Source: Cokeromyces recurvatus (taxonomy: Eukaryota; Mucoromycota; Mucoromycetes; Mucorales; Mucoraceae). Taken from it: a stretch of 64,000 bases of DNA. The DNA is taken from positions 868,001-932,000 of the forward strand of contig NW_026251392.1 in assembly GCF_025118155.1 (NCBI RefSeq), given 5' to 3'. The notes beneath the pieces were generated by a model. The model was given only the letters and a program-made list of their open reading frames with translations, ran no database searches and was not told the DNA's origin. This document shows positions 23,341 to 35,365 of the stretch, piece by piece. The position numbers and the translations under genes were made by a program. Every line of letters begins with the position of its first letter. Position 1 is the stretch's first letter.

Positions 23341-23598
23341 GAAGGAAATAATAACAATAATAATAATAATAATAAAAATAGAATAAAAAAAAAAAAGATT
23401 TCGTGACTTGAATTGTCATTTATTATCTAACTCTACTGAGCTACTGCTACTACTACTACTACACTTGTTAATAGATTGGCATTGATTTTTTTTTTTTTAT
23501 TCTTATTCTTTTTCTTCTTCTTTTATATATACATATAAACATATACATATATGCATTTTATTTCTATATTACAAAACAAACAAATAAATTATATGATT

Positions 23599-24255
23599 CT
23601 AATTCTTTTTAATACCATATTGAGCTTTGTATTCTTTCATCAAGTTGAGTTCATTTTCAAAGGTGCCCTTTTCTTCCATATATTCCATGATATGATCCAT
23701 AGAAATGATGGCACGAACTTGAACTTTATTTTTTTCTTCAACAGCCTGAATAGCACTCTTGCCACTACCATCAGGAGCAACCTCAGCACGATCGACAGCG
23801 ACAAGGACACCTGTCAATTGAGCATTGTTTTGCTTGATAATTTCAATGGACTCATTAATAGCTGTACCGGCTGTGATCACATCATCGACAACCACAACTT
23901 GACCCCGAAGTGGAGTACCTACGATATTGCCACCTTCACCATGATCTTTCTTTTCTTTACGATTAAAGCTAAAGGGGGCCTCCTTATTGTAATCCGTGGA
24001 GAGAGATAAAGCAGTAGCACAGACAAGGGGAATACCCTTATAGGCAGGGCCAAAGAGAACATCATATTTAAATCCTGCATCCTCCAAGGCAGCAGCATAA
24101 AATTTACCAATCGCTCCCAATGTCTTACCACTGTTAAATAAACCGGCATTAAAGAAATAAGGTGATACTCGACCTGATTTAAGTTTAAATGAACCGAATT
24201 TTAAAACATCGTTTTCAAGTGCAAATTCAATAAATTCACGTTGATATTCTTTCAT
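23599..24255 (-). CDS. URA5: Orotate phosphoribosyltransferase (pyrimidine synthesis)
   Basis: An intronless gene of 218 residues, close to the usual size of fungal OPRTase. It converts orotate plus PRPP to OMP in cytosolic de novo pyrimidine synthesis. The PRPP-binding signature VVVVDDVITAGTAI is intact, as are LKSGRVSPYFFNAGLF, FGPAYKGIPL and the flexible-loop segment FNRKEKKDHGEGG. The N-terminus (MKEYQREFIEFALENDVLKFG) and tail match the family with no missing catalytic residue. Codon use is richer in C/G third positions than neighbouring genes, suggesting high expression. In Mucorales this gene is often called pyrF; the yeast symbol is used here. Loss-of-function of this gene causes resistance to 5-fluoroorotate in fungi generally. 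Confidence 0.95.
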   Translation of the reverse strand: MKEYQREFIEFALENDVLKFGSFKLKSGRVSPYFFNAGLFNSGKTLGAIGKFYAAALEDAGFKYDVLFGPAYKGIPLVCATALSLSTDYNKEAPFSFNRKEKKDHGEGGNIVGTPLRGQVVVVDDVITAGTAINESIEIIKQNNAQLTGVLVAVDRAEVAPDGSGKSAIQAVEEKNKVQVRAIISMDHIMEYMEEKGTFENELNLMKEYKAQYGIKKN

Positions 24256-24484
24256 GATTTAATGTATAAAGTAAAAGTAAAAGAGTAAAAAAAGAAAGAA
24301 AGAAAGAAAGAAAGAAAGAGAAAGAAACTCATAAGATGTAAGTTCAGTTATTATCTTGTGTGTAAAAAAAAAAAGCAGAATCTCCTCTCTCTCTCTCTCT
24401 CCCAAAAAAAAAAAAAAATCTCCGAAAGTATGAATGCATTGTGACTTTTGTGACTGTTTATTTTTATTTATTTATTTATTTTTT

Positions 24485-25204
24485 TTAGATCTTAGATCTT
24501 CTATTATTACCAGTTTCAATCAAAGGAATAACCACTTTCCCTTTATTTTTACCAGAATGAAGATAAGCAACGGCATCAGCAACTTGATGAATCCCCTTTA
24601 GATGACCATGATCAATAAAAACGTTTAATTTGCCTTCTTGTACTAAATGAATTAATTGAGCCATATGAGAAGCGTGTAGATCCTTATAATCGGGCAGAAA
24701 AAATCCAGCTACTGTACGAGAAGTACCAAGAAGTTTTAATGTATTTACATTATCGCCTGCCATGCCATTGGCATCTGTATAAGTAGAAACAGTACCAATC
24801 ACAATTAATCGTCCACGCACAGCAAGTGATTTGAGACAAATATCAAAAAATGAGCCACCCACACTTTCAAAAATAATATCTACACCTCGAGGATATTCTT
24901 TTTTCATGACTGTTTTAAAATCTTCCTTTTTATAATTAATGACTCTATCACATCCCAATCTCTAAGGAAACATAGTTTTAGTTAGTTAGTAAAGGGAGAT
25001 AAAAAAAAAAGTAAAATAAAATAAAATAATACATCTATGATATACATACCTTGAGCATGTCTACTTTATCTTCACTTGAACACGTACCAATGACATGATT
25101 ACCAGCCAATTTAGCTAATTGAACAGCAATTTGTCCTGCGCCACCAGCAGCTATTATTATACATAATAATAAGTAGTGATTATTATTATTATTATTATTA
25201 TTAT

Positions 25205-25241
<37 letters not shown>

Positions 25242-25909
25242 CACACTGTATTTATTTACCGGCAGTGATAAGGACAGTTTCGCCTTGAGTCATACGACCT
25301 GTTTCAGTTAATGCAATAGATGCAGTTAAACCTGAAGTTAAAAGCCCTAAAAGTTCAGGCCTATCATTCTATTACATTCATGTTATTATATGTATATAAA
25401 TATATATATATTTTTTTAGTACAAAGTATATCAGCTATATTTACTGGGACAGGAATAATAGCTCTTTGAGATATCTCTACAAACTCAGCAAAGGCACCAT
25501 ACTGAGTATAAACAACAAATAACCCCATTTTATCATTTGAAACATTGGATCCAACTGCAACTATTTGTCCAAGAGCTTCAAATCCAACATCAAAAGGTCT
25601 AATTAAATAATAATAATAACAAGATTTAAAATTAATAGTATAAACATATTTATATATGTATATATATATATATATATATTTTTGTTTTCTGTTATGTCTT
25701 TACGGTTTAATGTCAGGAATGTATTTTCCATTTGTAAAATTAACATCAGAAGCGTTAATACCAAGGTAAATATTTTTAACAATTACATTATTAGGCTTTA
25801 AATTTAAAAGTAAATCTTGGTAATTTACTGTAACAACTTTTGTTACTTTAGAAAAGTCGTTGCCTATTTGAAAAGCTTGAATTTTACGAAAAGTAGTAAG
25901 GCTATTCAT
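24485..25909 (-). CDS. Peroxisomal zinc-type quinone oxidoreductase / prostaglandin reductase-3 (ZADH2)-like
   Basis: Five exons encode a medium-chain reductase of the ZADH2/PTGR3 type. The GroES-like N-terminal domain contains NIYLGINASDVNFTNGKY and FDVGFEALGQIVAVG. The nucleotide-binding domain has AAGGAGQIAVQLAKLAGNHVIGTCSS, LGCDRVINYKKEDF and GVDIIFESVGG; the AxxGxxG variant is usual for NADPH-dependent reductases lacking structural zinc. The protein ends in RRSKI, a peroxisomal targeting signal type 1 variant; the animal orthologue ends in SKL. Four introns are canonical GT-AG. The substrate is unknown; members reduce enones or prostaglandin-like carbonyls. No zinc-coordinating cysteines are seen, so the zinc-binding name is only historical. 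Confidence 0.85.
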
Positions 25910-28538
25910 AATAATAGTTGATACAAATAATAATAATGATAAAAAAAAAAAAAAAAGTTCAGATTGGGGGGAGGGAGGGAGGGGTGGATGGAGTAAGAGA
26001 GAAAAAAAAAATGTAGATTATTAAGCAGTTTTATCAGCTTACTGTGTGTGGGGAAAATAGGGGAATACTACTATTATCCTCGTCTACACACACACACACA
26101 CATGCATACACGATGTACAATATATATGTATCTTCATTATTCTTTAAAATATCTTATCATGACCGAAAAAATAATATCAATATTAATTATAGATGTTTTT
26201 TTTTCTCTCGCTCTCTTTGAAAGCCTTTAACAGCCTCAAAATGCTTAATAATTTAGCTCTTTTTTTTTTTACATATCTATGCAACAAATTCTTCAACTCA
26301 ATTAAACCGTAAAGAATATATGGATAGCAATAAGGGGAAAAAAAAGGAAATAGACTCTCTATATCTCATAGATCGTTTTTATTTTTATGATGATCAAGTT
26401 CCTTTCTTTAAAGATAATAGATATCATCTGTTGATTATGATAATATTGTCTTTAGAAGAAAAAAAAAAGGAAATGGTTAAAATGTAATTCTTGTATTTTT
26501 GATAATAAACTGTATGATAGCAGTGATGAATTAGAGGATTATTATTTTGTTGACTAAAATTATCTTGTTTATTCATACTTTGTAAACCAATAAAGTCTAT
26601 TTAATAGTGGAGAGAAAAACACACACACAACTTGTAATTTTATAACAGCAAGATAATAGCAAATAAAAGACGTTACTATGGTTATGAAGCTTAAAAATAT
26701 GCCTATAAAGGGGAAAAAAAAGCTATTATTTGGGGGGGGGAATAATGCATTTTATTGTTATAGTAATAATAATACGTTCCGTTGTAGCAGTATTCTACTA
26801 CTACTACTACTATTATTATTATTACGTAATAGTTATTTCCTGAGTTTGTGTTTACTAAACATAATAAAGAGAACTTAACACCACCTAAAAATAACTAAAA
26901 GAAAAAAAAAAAAGAAAAAAAGAAAAAAAAAGAAAATGGTTAATTTCGTAGTTTTAGAATCTAAATACATTCAATACGACGACGTTGTTTAGATGAATAC
27001 TGCTCAAAGCATAGTCACATATATTTCCATTTGAATAATAAAGGTTTCGATTACTATATATAATTATTTATTTTCCCTAATTTAGACAATTATTTTTTAT
27101 TTTATTTTTTTTTTCTTTCAAAAAAGTTTGAGTTATTTTATAATAACTGCGATTGAATGTTATCATTGTTGTCCCTGATTTCCTTCCTGTAATCAAGTTT
27201 TTTATTTTTATTTTATGCATGTTCTATAAATTCATTGAAGACATAAACGCGTTATTGATTGATATATGTTATTCTTAAAATAGAACTAAATTATTGAGTC
27301 TTTATTTATTATACATCTCTATAATAATACGCCAATAAATGAATTATCAGCAAATAACATTGAATATGTAATCTTAAAAAAAAAATAGTTACAAGTCAGT
27401 CTTATTCATTCACTTCTTACTGTGAGAGATTGGAAATGCTCTTGAAAGCATTAGCGTCGCGTTGCTATATTATTCTGTAGCTTTGACAAGTGAGAATAAT
27501 ATGTAGGTTGACAATGGCTTGAGCGAATGAGATTTATCTACAGAAATGGCAGATCTATATTGATATTTAGATATCATTCTATAAAAATGGTAAGCAATAT
27601 ATAGTATACTTCTTCCTACCATTTATCAAGGTGCTGACCATTTTTTTACCTGGCTTTTTGTGGACCCCTTGATATAGATGTGCTCTCGAATGGCCATAAA
27701 ACTCTAATATCCTCTGAAGATCCATCAAGACACAAGTAACATAATAGAAATATATGTTGACACTTGAGAATTTTTTTTTTTTTTGCCGTTGAAATAGTGA
27801 GCAAGATACTTTCCACATCCCCAACGATGAATGAGCCAATATTAAAGCAAATATCCAACACAGCATTAAACAGGTAATTGCTAATGAGTATTAAAACAAT
27901 ATCACAAACAGTATTATAATTTTAATGCGTAACTAAATCAATGCTATCCTTTTTTCTTCTCTCTCTCTCTTTCTCCTCATTTTATAGTAAACTTAAATCA
28001 GCAATTGATTGTTCGACAAAGGCTCACTATATTATTGTTTTCCTACTTTTAACAAATATTATTGATCTTTACTGAAAGTTTTTTGTTTTTTTTTTATTGT
28101 TGAGTAAAATGGAATAACAGGTCTGAGCTGTTCACTAGAAGATTATTTTGCTTTTCTTTTGTTTTGTCAATAAATAAAATAATAAGCATAAAAAAATTAA
28201 CTTAGTCTCAATTTCAAGTTGAAAAAAACTGTTGTAGAAGATGTAATGGAGTAGGATTATTTATTTCATCAAACACTTCTTTCTCAAACTGATATACTGG
28301 TTGTCCTTGTAATAGACTAGTATACTCATACCGTTGGATTTTTAAGAGCTTTATTTTTTTTCTTTTTTTTTTAAAAAAAAAAAATACTGACTAAGGCAAC
28401 AAAATATATATAAATGCTACGTGCTCATTGGTTGCTTTATTTTGATAAATAAACTTTTTTTAATCCTAGTAAAAGATATTGTAAGTGCATATTTATAGTT
28501 CAAACAATAAAAATAAAGAGGGGTTATTTTGTAACGCG

Positions 28539-28580
<42 letters not shown>

Positions 28581-29323
28581 AAATATAGGCGTTGTAATAG
28601 AATAATAAAAAAAAAAATATGCTGACCATTACAATTCATAAAAAAAAAAAAATAATGTTTGTATTTAAACTTTTTTCTTGTGGTTTGCTGTACCGGTTAT
28701 TACTGCTACTACTGTATGTCAAAAAAGCAAAAATTTATTAACAAGCTTGTTTTCAATACAAATGATTTTTACTGGTCCCCCCTTTCTTTATCGCTCACTC
28801 ATCTATTCTTTATTATCTTATTTTAGTTTTATTTTAATTTAATTTCAATAAGATGCGTATAATAATAAACTCAAATTTTATATTATTATTTATTGATATC
28901 AAAAGACTTTAATAATATCCTTCACGTTGACAGTTACTTATTCTTATCTTGTTTGTTACTATTTTTAATTATAAGACTCTGCCCTCTGTCTTGGCCTTTT
29001 TTTTTTATTGACTATTACTGTCAATGTGTCAAATCATGAATAAGTGACAGATTTAGAAGCATAGTATACTGAATAAAATAAACCAATAAGGTACACTTTT
29101 TTGATACTATTTTTATGACAATGATGATTTATGATGTATTTTTGATTCATACAACTGAAAAAAGAATAGGAATAGATTTAATTATAGACCTTAAAGACAA
29201 CCATTTTTTTTTCAATGTAGTATATAAGAAGACTCTTCTTCTTCTTTTTTTTTTCCTACATTATTATTCTACACATTAATCTATTTATTTATTTTTAATA
29301 TTAATAATAATAATACTAACAAA
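25910..29323. other. 3.4-kb gene-poor interval with possible coding relics
   Basis: No intact gene is seen. The interval holds CA repeats (26085-26103), many A/T runs, and stretches of higher coding potential on the minus strand at 27579-27866. In two overlapping frames those give segments such as SRAHLYQGVHKKPGKKMVST and VLWPFESTSISRGPQK, interrupted by stops and an A run, so a decayed gene or element is possible. The right part (28800-29320) contains the promoter of the secreted Cys-rich protein. Confidence 0.5.
29221..29228 (+). promoter_or_regulatory. TATA box of the secreted Cys-rich protein gene
   Basis: A clean TATATAAG lies 96 nt upstream of the ATG at 29324. It is followed by a pyrimidine stretch and an A-rich leader with CAAAATG context at the start, consistent with a strongly expressed gene. 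Most other genes here have only ambiguous TA-rich sequence. Confidence 0.6.
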
Positions 29324-29824
29324 ATGAAATCTGCTTTCGCTCTTGCACTCTTTGCTGCTCTTGCTGTTTTCAGTAGCAATGCTAAGCCAGTTGAACCTTA
29401 CTATAAGATTAGTGTCAAGTCTGAAACTGAATTCTGTTCATTCTTGCCTCCTCATCCTGGAGATTTTGTAGCTACTACTGAAAGCAGAGGCAAGGCCTTC
29501 TGTACTAAACCTGGTTTGGGTGGTGAGGTCTTCCCTGAAGGTTTTATCACAGCTGCTCACTTCTTAAAGACTGACAATTATGCTCAAGTCACTGGTAGAT
29601 TTGATCGTAAAAAGTACGACTTGCACGCCTCTGATGATGGTGGACAATACGATTACCATGATGTTCCTTGTGCCAGCTGTAACGGTTACAAGTACTTTGT
29701 CAACTTGGTTGGTCCTAATGCTGATACCTTCTGTATTCGTTGCTGTAACAACTCTGAAGATTGTAACATTGGTATTTCTACCTATGGTTGTGAAAGAGTT
29801 ATCCCTGGTAACTACGACTATTAA
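29324..29824 (+). CDS. Small secreted cysteine-rich protein
   Basis: An intronless protein of 166 residues with a clear signal peptide (MKSAFALALFAALAVFSSNA, cleavage near residue 20). The mature part has nine cysteines, including CASC, FCIRCC and EDC. They are arranged so that most could pair in disulfides, leaving one odd cysteine. There is no membrane segment or GPI signal. Codon use is strongly biased to C/T-ending optimal codons (GCT, GGT, AAG), far from the AT-rich neighbours, which points to very high expression. A TATA box lies 96 nt upstream. I do not recognise a named enzyme family. It could be a wall-associated or environmental protein; an effector role is possible but not shown. 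Confidence 0.75.
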   Translation: MKSAFALALFAALAVFSSNAKPVEPYYKISVKSETEFCSFLPPHPGDFVATTESRGKAFCTKPGLGGEVFPEGFITAAHFLKTDNYAQVTGRFDRKKYDLHASDDGGQYDYHDVPCASCNGYKYFVNLVGPNADTFCIRCCNNSEDCNIGISTYGCERVIPGNYDY

Positions 29825-30142
29825 AATCTAAGTGGACTTTCTTTAATATCAACATATTACTTTACTTTATTATATCTTTCTTTTTTTAATGTAATTCTTG
29901 TAATTCAATAAACTCATTATCATTATTATTATTTAAGCTTATTTTTTTTTCCCCCCAAGTCGTCTGTGCAGCATAATAAGTTGAAGTGGTTAATTACGTA
30001 ATATTTGGAAATACTTTATAGTGTCGCGTTTGATGACTTTTTTTTTTTTTTTTTTTTTATCGAACGGAGCCTGAATTTACTTTTTTTCAAGTCTACTTTT
30101 TCTTTTCTTTTTCTTTTTTTTTTTTTTTATTTGTTGATCACA

Positions 30143-31620
30143 ATGTCAATTGAACATGTTGATAAACTAGAAAAAATTCAACATGGTATTTTTTTTTGTC
30201 TTTTCTTTACGTGAAATATAACTTAAGTAAAAAATAACTTATTCATCTTATTTAGAGATAACCTGCACTATATGTCAAGGCATCTTTGAAGATCCTCATT
30301 CTTTAAACTGCGGTAAATTTTATTTAATTCATATATAAAAAAAAATTAATTAGAAACCAAAAAAAAAAAAGGTCACTGCTATTGTGGACAATGTATTTTT
30401 GAATGGTTAAAGAATAATAAATCATGCCCTATATGTCGAGTACCCGCTATACGTCAACCTATTCATATCATTACTTTACAACAATTAAGTAAATTCATAG
30501 AATTCGAAAAGATCTATTCTATATACATTTATATATTAATTAGTTGTATAGGTAACTTCTTTAGACCTGCCAATGCTATACCCTCAACTCGATTAACTCG
30601 TGCGGATTGGATACAATTATATCCTATTGATAACCAAGCAAACTGTATTCGTGATGAAGATGAAGATGGTGTCATGTAAGTCAATATCATATACATATAT
30701 ATATATATATATATACATAGAATCTCATTAACATTATACACGTATAGTTATCGTTGCTCACAATGTGGTTGGGAATTAGATGAAGAAAACTTTTGTTCAA
30801 ATTGTATGATTACATTTACTGTAGATCGTCCCAATAATGATAACTTTGAAGTATCTGATACAGAATCACATCATGAAGACGAAAGGGATTTGTCAGATTT
30901 TGTTGTTGATGATGATGAATCTATTATTTATTCAGATGATAGTCATACATTTCCTAATGAACAAGAACCTGTTGAAATAAGTGATGGTAAATATTACATA
31001 TATGAAGAAGGTTGAGAGACTTGTTTTTGATAAATATCCTTCTTTTTTTTTTTTTTTTTTTTCTAGATGATGAAGAGCGTGTATTATATAATAATCGTAA
31101 ACGAAGAATTGAATTAATAAGTGAAGATGATGAAACGGATGATGATACTGATAGTAAGAGTGTAATATCCATAAGTGAAGAAGAAGATGAAGATGAAGAA
31201 GATGAAGAAGAAGATGAAGATTTACATCGACGATCTGCTGTTTCAAGGTTTATAGATGATTATGCAGAAGACGAAGATGAGATTGAAGAAACAAGAAAAA
31301 AGTCACCAGAAATCGATAAAATTACAGAAAATATCATTAGAGCAAAGAATAGAATGATTTCAAATAGTTCAAGCAATTCGACACAAATGATAAATGACAG
31401 TGACTCTAATGAAAGCAGTTCTGACGAAAGTGATGTGCCTGATTATGAAAATCTACTAAGCCATTTATCTGATAATAATGAAGCTGAGAACTCATCATCA
31501 AATAAATTAGAAAAGAAAGATAAAGATGAAACATCGAATCCTAAAGCTGGTAAAAAGAAAGATAAAAAGAAGAAGAAAAAGAGCAAAAAATCATCAAAGA
31601 AAGCTAAATTAAAAAAATAA
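30143..31620 (+). CDS. RING-finger protein with acidic, serine-rich tail (probable E3 ubiquitin ligase)
   Basis: At least six short exons (30143-30185, 30256-30312, 30372-~30487, then blocks to 31620) all join in phase. Splicing assembles a C3HC4 RING: CTICQGIFEDPHSLNC, GHCYCGQCIFEWL, SCPICR. After the RING comes a second Cys pair block, YRCSQCGWELDEENFCSNC, likely a small extra zinc site. The C-terminal half is a long acidic tract (repeated Glu/Asp) with Ser-rich segments and a final Lys-rich stretch (KKKDKKKKKKSKK) that may act as a nuclear signal. The layout loosely recalls CHFR-like ligases but lacks an FHA domain. The partner E2 and substrates are unknown. Only 93 nt separate it from the ADIP gene downstream. 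Confidence 0.78.
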
Positions 31621-31713
31621 TAATAAAACTCCGCCCTATTATTCTTTAAGCACTACACTCAATTAAAATTTTTTTTTTTTTGTTGTTGTTCCTTATTTGT
31701 TTTCTTATGAAAT

Positions 31714-33844
31714 AATGACTACAATAGATAATGATTCATTTGATATAAAGTAAAATATAAAATAAAGGACGAGAAAAAAAAGTTAAATAATATTAAATAC
31801 TTTTTTTTTCTTTTAGTTCATTAGAAATTCCTACATCTCCTACTCATATCGCTGATCAGCATGCTGAATTGGAAAGGTATGTTTATACAAGTAGTCATCA
31901 ATGGTGAACAACAAAATTTAGGTTTATTGCTTTTTTTTTTTTTTTTTTTTTCCTCTCCTTAGATTTTGCACTCCAGATTCTTTTAATGCTTCATCTAATT
32001 ACGTAAATATATTATTAACAAGTCATGGATACCCTGTCCCTCTTTTATTTGATTCAGTAGAAATAGCTGATAAATGTAAAATAGTTAATTGTATTTATTC
32101 TCTATTAAATGATCGAAAAGTATGTAAAACAATGTAATACACCATACCATAAATTAATCATTATTTTATTTATTTATTTTAGACTGATGAGAAAGAAAAG
32201 GAAGAACTTGTGTCAGTTGTTAATCAATTAAAGAAAGAAAGAGAAACTTTAGAAACTCAAATGGTAAATTCAATAATTCAATGTATACTATTTTTAACGT
32301 TAAATGTGGTTTAATAGATTCAATTGAAACGTAATTTACAACTGAAAGAAAGACATAACGCAGAGATTAAAGACAAATTAGAGTAATTAACATATTTTAT
32401 ATCAATCATATCTTGGTATTAAATTCTATTCCCTTTTTTTCTTTTTGATAGAACAACTGAAATCAATTATAAAAAACAACAAGCACAAATGAATAGATTA
32501 AAAGAAGAGATATCAAAAGCAAAGAATAATATGCAATATATGAAAACACAATATGCTGTAAGTAGAAATAGTTACATCTATACCTTTGATATATTCATTT
32601 TTTTTTCTCTAGCATGAAACAAAGAAACACGAACAAGATTTAGCAAAGACACAAGAAAGACTATTAAAGTTAATGAACAATAACTATAAAGTCAATATTT
32701 CATATTTAAATATGAACAAATATTTTGATACAACTACAAACAATGAATCAGATAATGATCAAGTTATTCAAACACGAGCAATGTATACAGATTTATTAAC
32801 CAAGTCGAATGAGAAAGAAGGAAAAATGCGAGTAGAGAGTGAAGAGTTAAGGGCAGCATTAATCAAATTATATACAGGTGTACGTCGATTATTAGAATCC
32901 CAAATACAAAGATTTGAAAATGAGATAAAGAAACAAACGAAAAGTCGTGATTCTTATGATGAGGCTGCCAAATTTCGTTTGCCAATGGATTGTGGAGGTA
33001 AAGAAGCAGCTAAACAGGTAGAAAATCTGCTGGACAGATTGAAAGAGGAATGGGATCATCAGATAAAGAATCAGCCTAAAGAATACACAGAAGATGATAT
33101 TAAAGAGTATACGGATACAATAAGTTCATTGGAGGAAAATGTTCAGAACTTACTTCAAACAATAGATGATATAAAGACTGAATATGAAGAAAAGATGAGA
33201 ATTTACAAACGATTTGAAGAAGGTGATTTCTTTAATACTCTATACCCAACACCTAAAGATGCATATATCATATCAGAGTAAGCATTATAGAATAATAAGC
33301 TTTGTACCTATTTCCAACCTTTTTTTTTTTATAGTTCTGAAGATTCTTTAGACGAATTACAATCAAGTAATCTCCTTAAACAACAACAAATAAAGAAAAA
33401 AATGTTACAAGATCAACGTAAGATAACTGAATCTGCCATAACTTTGGGACAACAGAGAGCCCAGTTAGAGGTATTTTTTTTTATTTTTTTTTAATTCATA
33501 CATTCATACACTTATACGTCTTATTTAGGCTGAACGATGGGCTTTTAATGAAATGAAACGTGAACTTGAAATGCAAAAAGTGTTAAGTGATAATAATCAT
33601 TATAGTAACATACCATTACAGTCAACAGAAACAGCAAACAACACGTAAGTTCTCAATAGATTGAATTACTATTGGCCTATATTCATATTACTGATTATAT
33701 AGATCTACTACAAATACTTCAAGTCCCAGAAACATCGCTACACCAAATCAAAAAACAATTCATCGTAGACCGACATTAAATGGAATTAAAGGACCCCCCT
33801 ATAAAAGACCTAGATCCTTTTTAGGAACTCCTTCCATTAATTAA
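31714..33844 (+). CDS. ADIP/Msd1-type coiled-coil protein (spindle-pole anchor)
   Basis: About nine exons with short introns encode a coiled-coil protein of the afadin/alpha-actinin-binding protein family (SSX2IP in animals, Msd1 in fission yeast). The diagnostic N-terminal block reads FCTPDSFNASSNYVNILLTS, then HGYPVPLLFDS and CKIVNCIYSLLNDRK. It is followed by long heptad coils (about residues 85-450) and a basic Ser/Pro tail (RPTLNGIKGPPYKRPRSF). Msd1/SSX2IP anchors microtubule minus ends at the spindle pole or centrosome; a similar role is inferred. The start is the ATG at 31714, placed by the first exon reading MTTIDNDSFDIK. The final exon ends at 33842-33844. Domain call is good; function is transferred from the family. 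Confidence 0.78.
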
Positions 33845-33910
33845 TTTATTCAAGTGGAATTCATCTTTTTACATATCTTTGATCTTGTTCCTCATTTACT
33901 AATTTTCCCC

Positions 33911-33943
<33 letters not shown>

Positions 33944-34166
33944 TTTTTTTTTTTTTCCTTTCATGAATCCATAAATAATACACCAACTATTCTACAATGT
34001 ATTATCTCACCCAATGTTCATAATATACAAATATATAAAGCGTATCGTCTATTTTTTTTTTAAAAAAATTTACATCAGAATATTCTGCTGCAATTTAGAC
34101 TTTTATTTCTTGGAAAGTTGAATGCTGCCAAAAAAAATAAAATAAAAATGGGTTGTCTGCTACTCT
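33845..34166. other. Convergent spacer between ADIP and RPS28
   Basis: A CT-rich microsatellite (33910-33942) precedes a T run, followed by the RPS28 3' UTR. There is no further gene. Confidence 0.6.
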
Positions 34167-34764
34167 TTAACGGAGACGACGAGCTTCACGTTCAGATTCC
34201 AAGAGACAGAGGATATCGTTCTCACGAACGGGACCCTTGACGTTACGGATGATGGAACGGTTAGTGTCGTCCATGAATTCAACGCGGACTTGGGTGACAC
34301 CACCACGAGAACCGGTACGGCCGAGAACCTTAGTAACTCTAGCGAGCTTGACGGGGGTCTTTGAAGAGTCCTAAATTCAAAGTAAAAAGAAGAAAGTAAA
34401 AAGTTAGATTACCGCTTTAATCATGCACGTCTCCTTATGCTCCATATTCAAAATTAAAAGAGAACGGGAAGGAGAGAAGCAAGGTTCTCGTAATGAATTA
34501 ATATAGTAAAAGTTGAATTCCATTTTATATCATTTGATTTTTTTTAAAGAAAAAACATAATTGATTTTTTTTTTTTTTAATTGAACGTCGTAACGATTGT
34601 GTTTATTGCATATATGTCATAAAATTCTTCTCTTTCATTATATAGGAGTTTTTTTTTCTTTTTTCATCCATCGTTCATTATCTCTCTTTAATTTCGAATA
34701 TGGAGTTTGCGTGTCCCTTTTCTTTCTTTTTTATAAAAAAAAACAAGTCATGATGCCTTACCAT
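34167..34764 (-). CDS. RPS28: 40S ribosomal protein S28 (eS28)
   Basis: The coding sequence is split so that exon 1 contributes only the initiator ATG (34762-34764). A 391-nt intron (34371-34761) separates it from exon 2 (34167-34370). The product is 68 residues, the normal size: [40 protein letters not shown], ending REARRLR. It belongs to the small-subunit head. The intron is the longest clear one in the window, matching the general trend that ribosomal protein genes have a long first intron. Codons are strongly optimal. About 115 nt upstream of the ATG is a near-palindrome (34873-34889) matching one upstream of RPL33. Identity is certain; the ATG-only exon is inferred from the GT donor directly after a suitable ATG. 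Confidence 0.93.
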
Positions 34765-34872
34765 GTCTACAATCGATAAGAAAAGGGAGGATTTGCTATG
34801 CTTCAGACCTCTTGATTCCTTTTCCCAACAACCAAGTAAATAGGAAGAGTCCGAATATCACTAGAAAAAAAA

Positions 34873-34889
34873 AGTTCGGACCGGACTTG
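34873..34889. promoter_or_regulatory. Near-palindromic AGTTCGG-A-CCGGACT site upstream of RPS28
   Basis: The 17 bp AAGTTCGGACCGGACTT has 8-bp arms around a single central base with one mismatch. It lies about 110-125 nt upstream of the RPS28 ATG (minus strand). It shares the GTTCGGnCCGnAC core with the perfect palindrome upstream of RPL33. The CGG-n-CCG spacing is what a zinc-cluster dimer would read, but the factor is unknown. Confidence 0.5.
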
Positions 34890-35365
34890 GAAAGTACTTG
34901 AATTATTTTTATTACTACTGGTGGGACAAGTCGTATTATGTAATAAAATAATAACAGTGATAAATATAAGCAAGAAAAATTGAGAAGTTTTTTTTTTTTT
35001 TTGATAATAATGAACATAAAAGAATGAATTACAAGATATCAATAAAATGAAATTTCAATAACATAAAGGCATTTTTATAAAATATACATAATTATAAAAA
35101 AAAAAAGTAAAAGCAAGCAGTAGATAGAATAACTCGAATCATGGAAGGAAATAAAAGAAGCTATTCCAAAGTGTTTATTAAGCCAAGCATTTTGATTTTT
35201 GTTTAATTTATAATTTGGGAACTCCGTTTTATTTGAAGCAACTGTCAAAAAAAAAAAAAAGTTTAATTTTTTACATGTATTAAATAGAGATGCTTCTTTT
35301 CATTCATTCTTTCTTTCTCTTTTTCTTTATTCCTCTCTTTCTATTGTGTACACACACACACTACA

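Noticed and set aside
23551..24009. Plus-strand frame opposite the orotate phosphoribosyltransferase gene
   Set aside because: Shadow of a complete conserved enzyme on the other strand.
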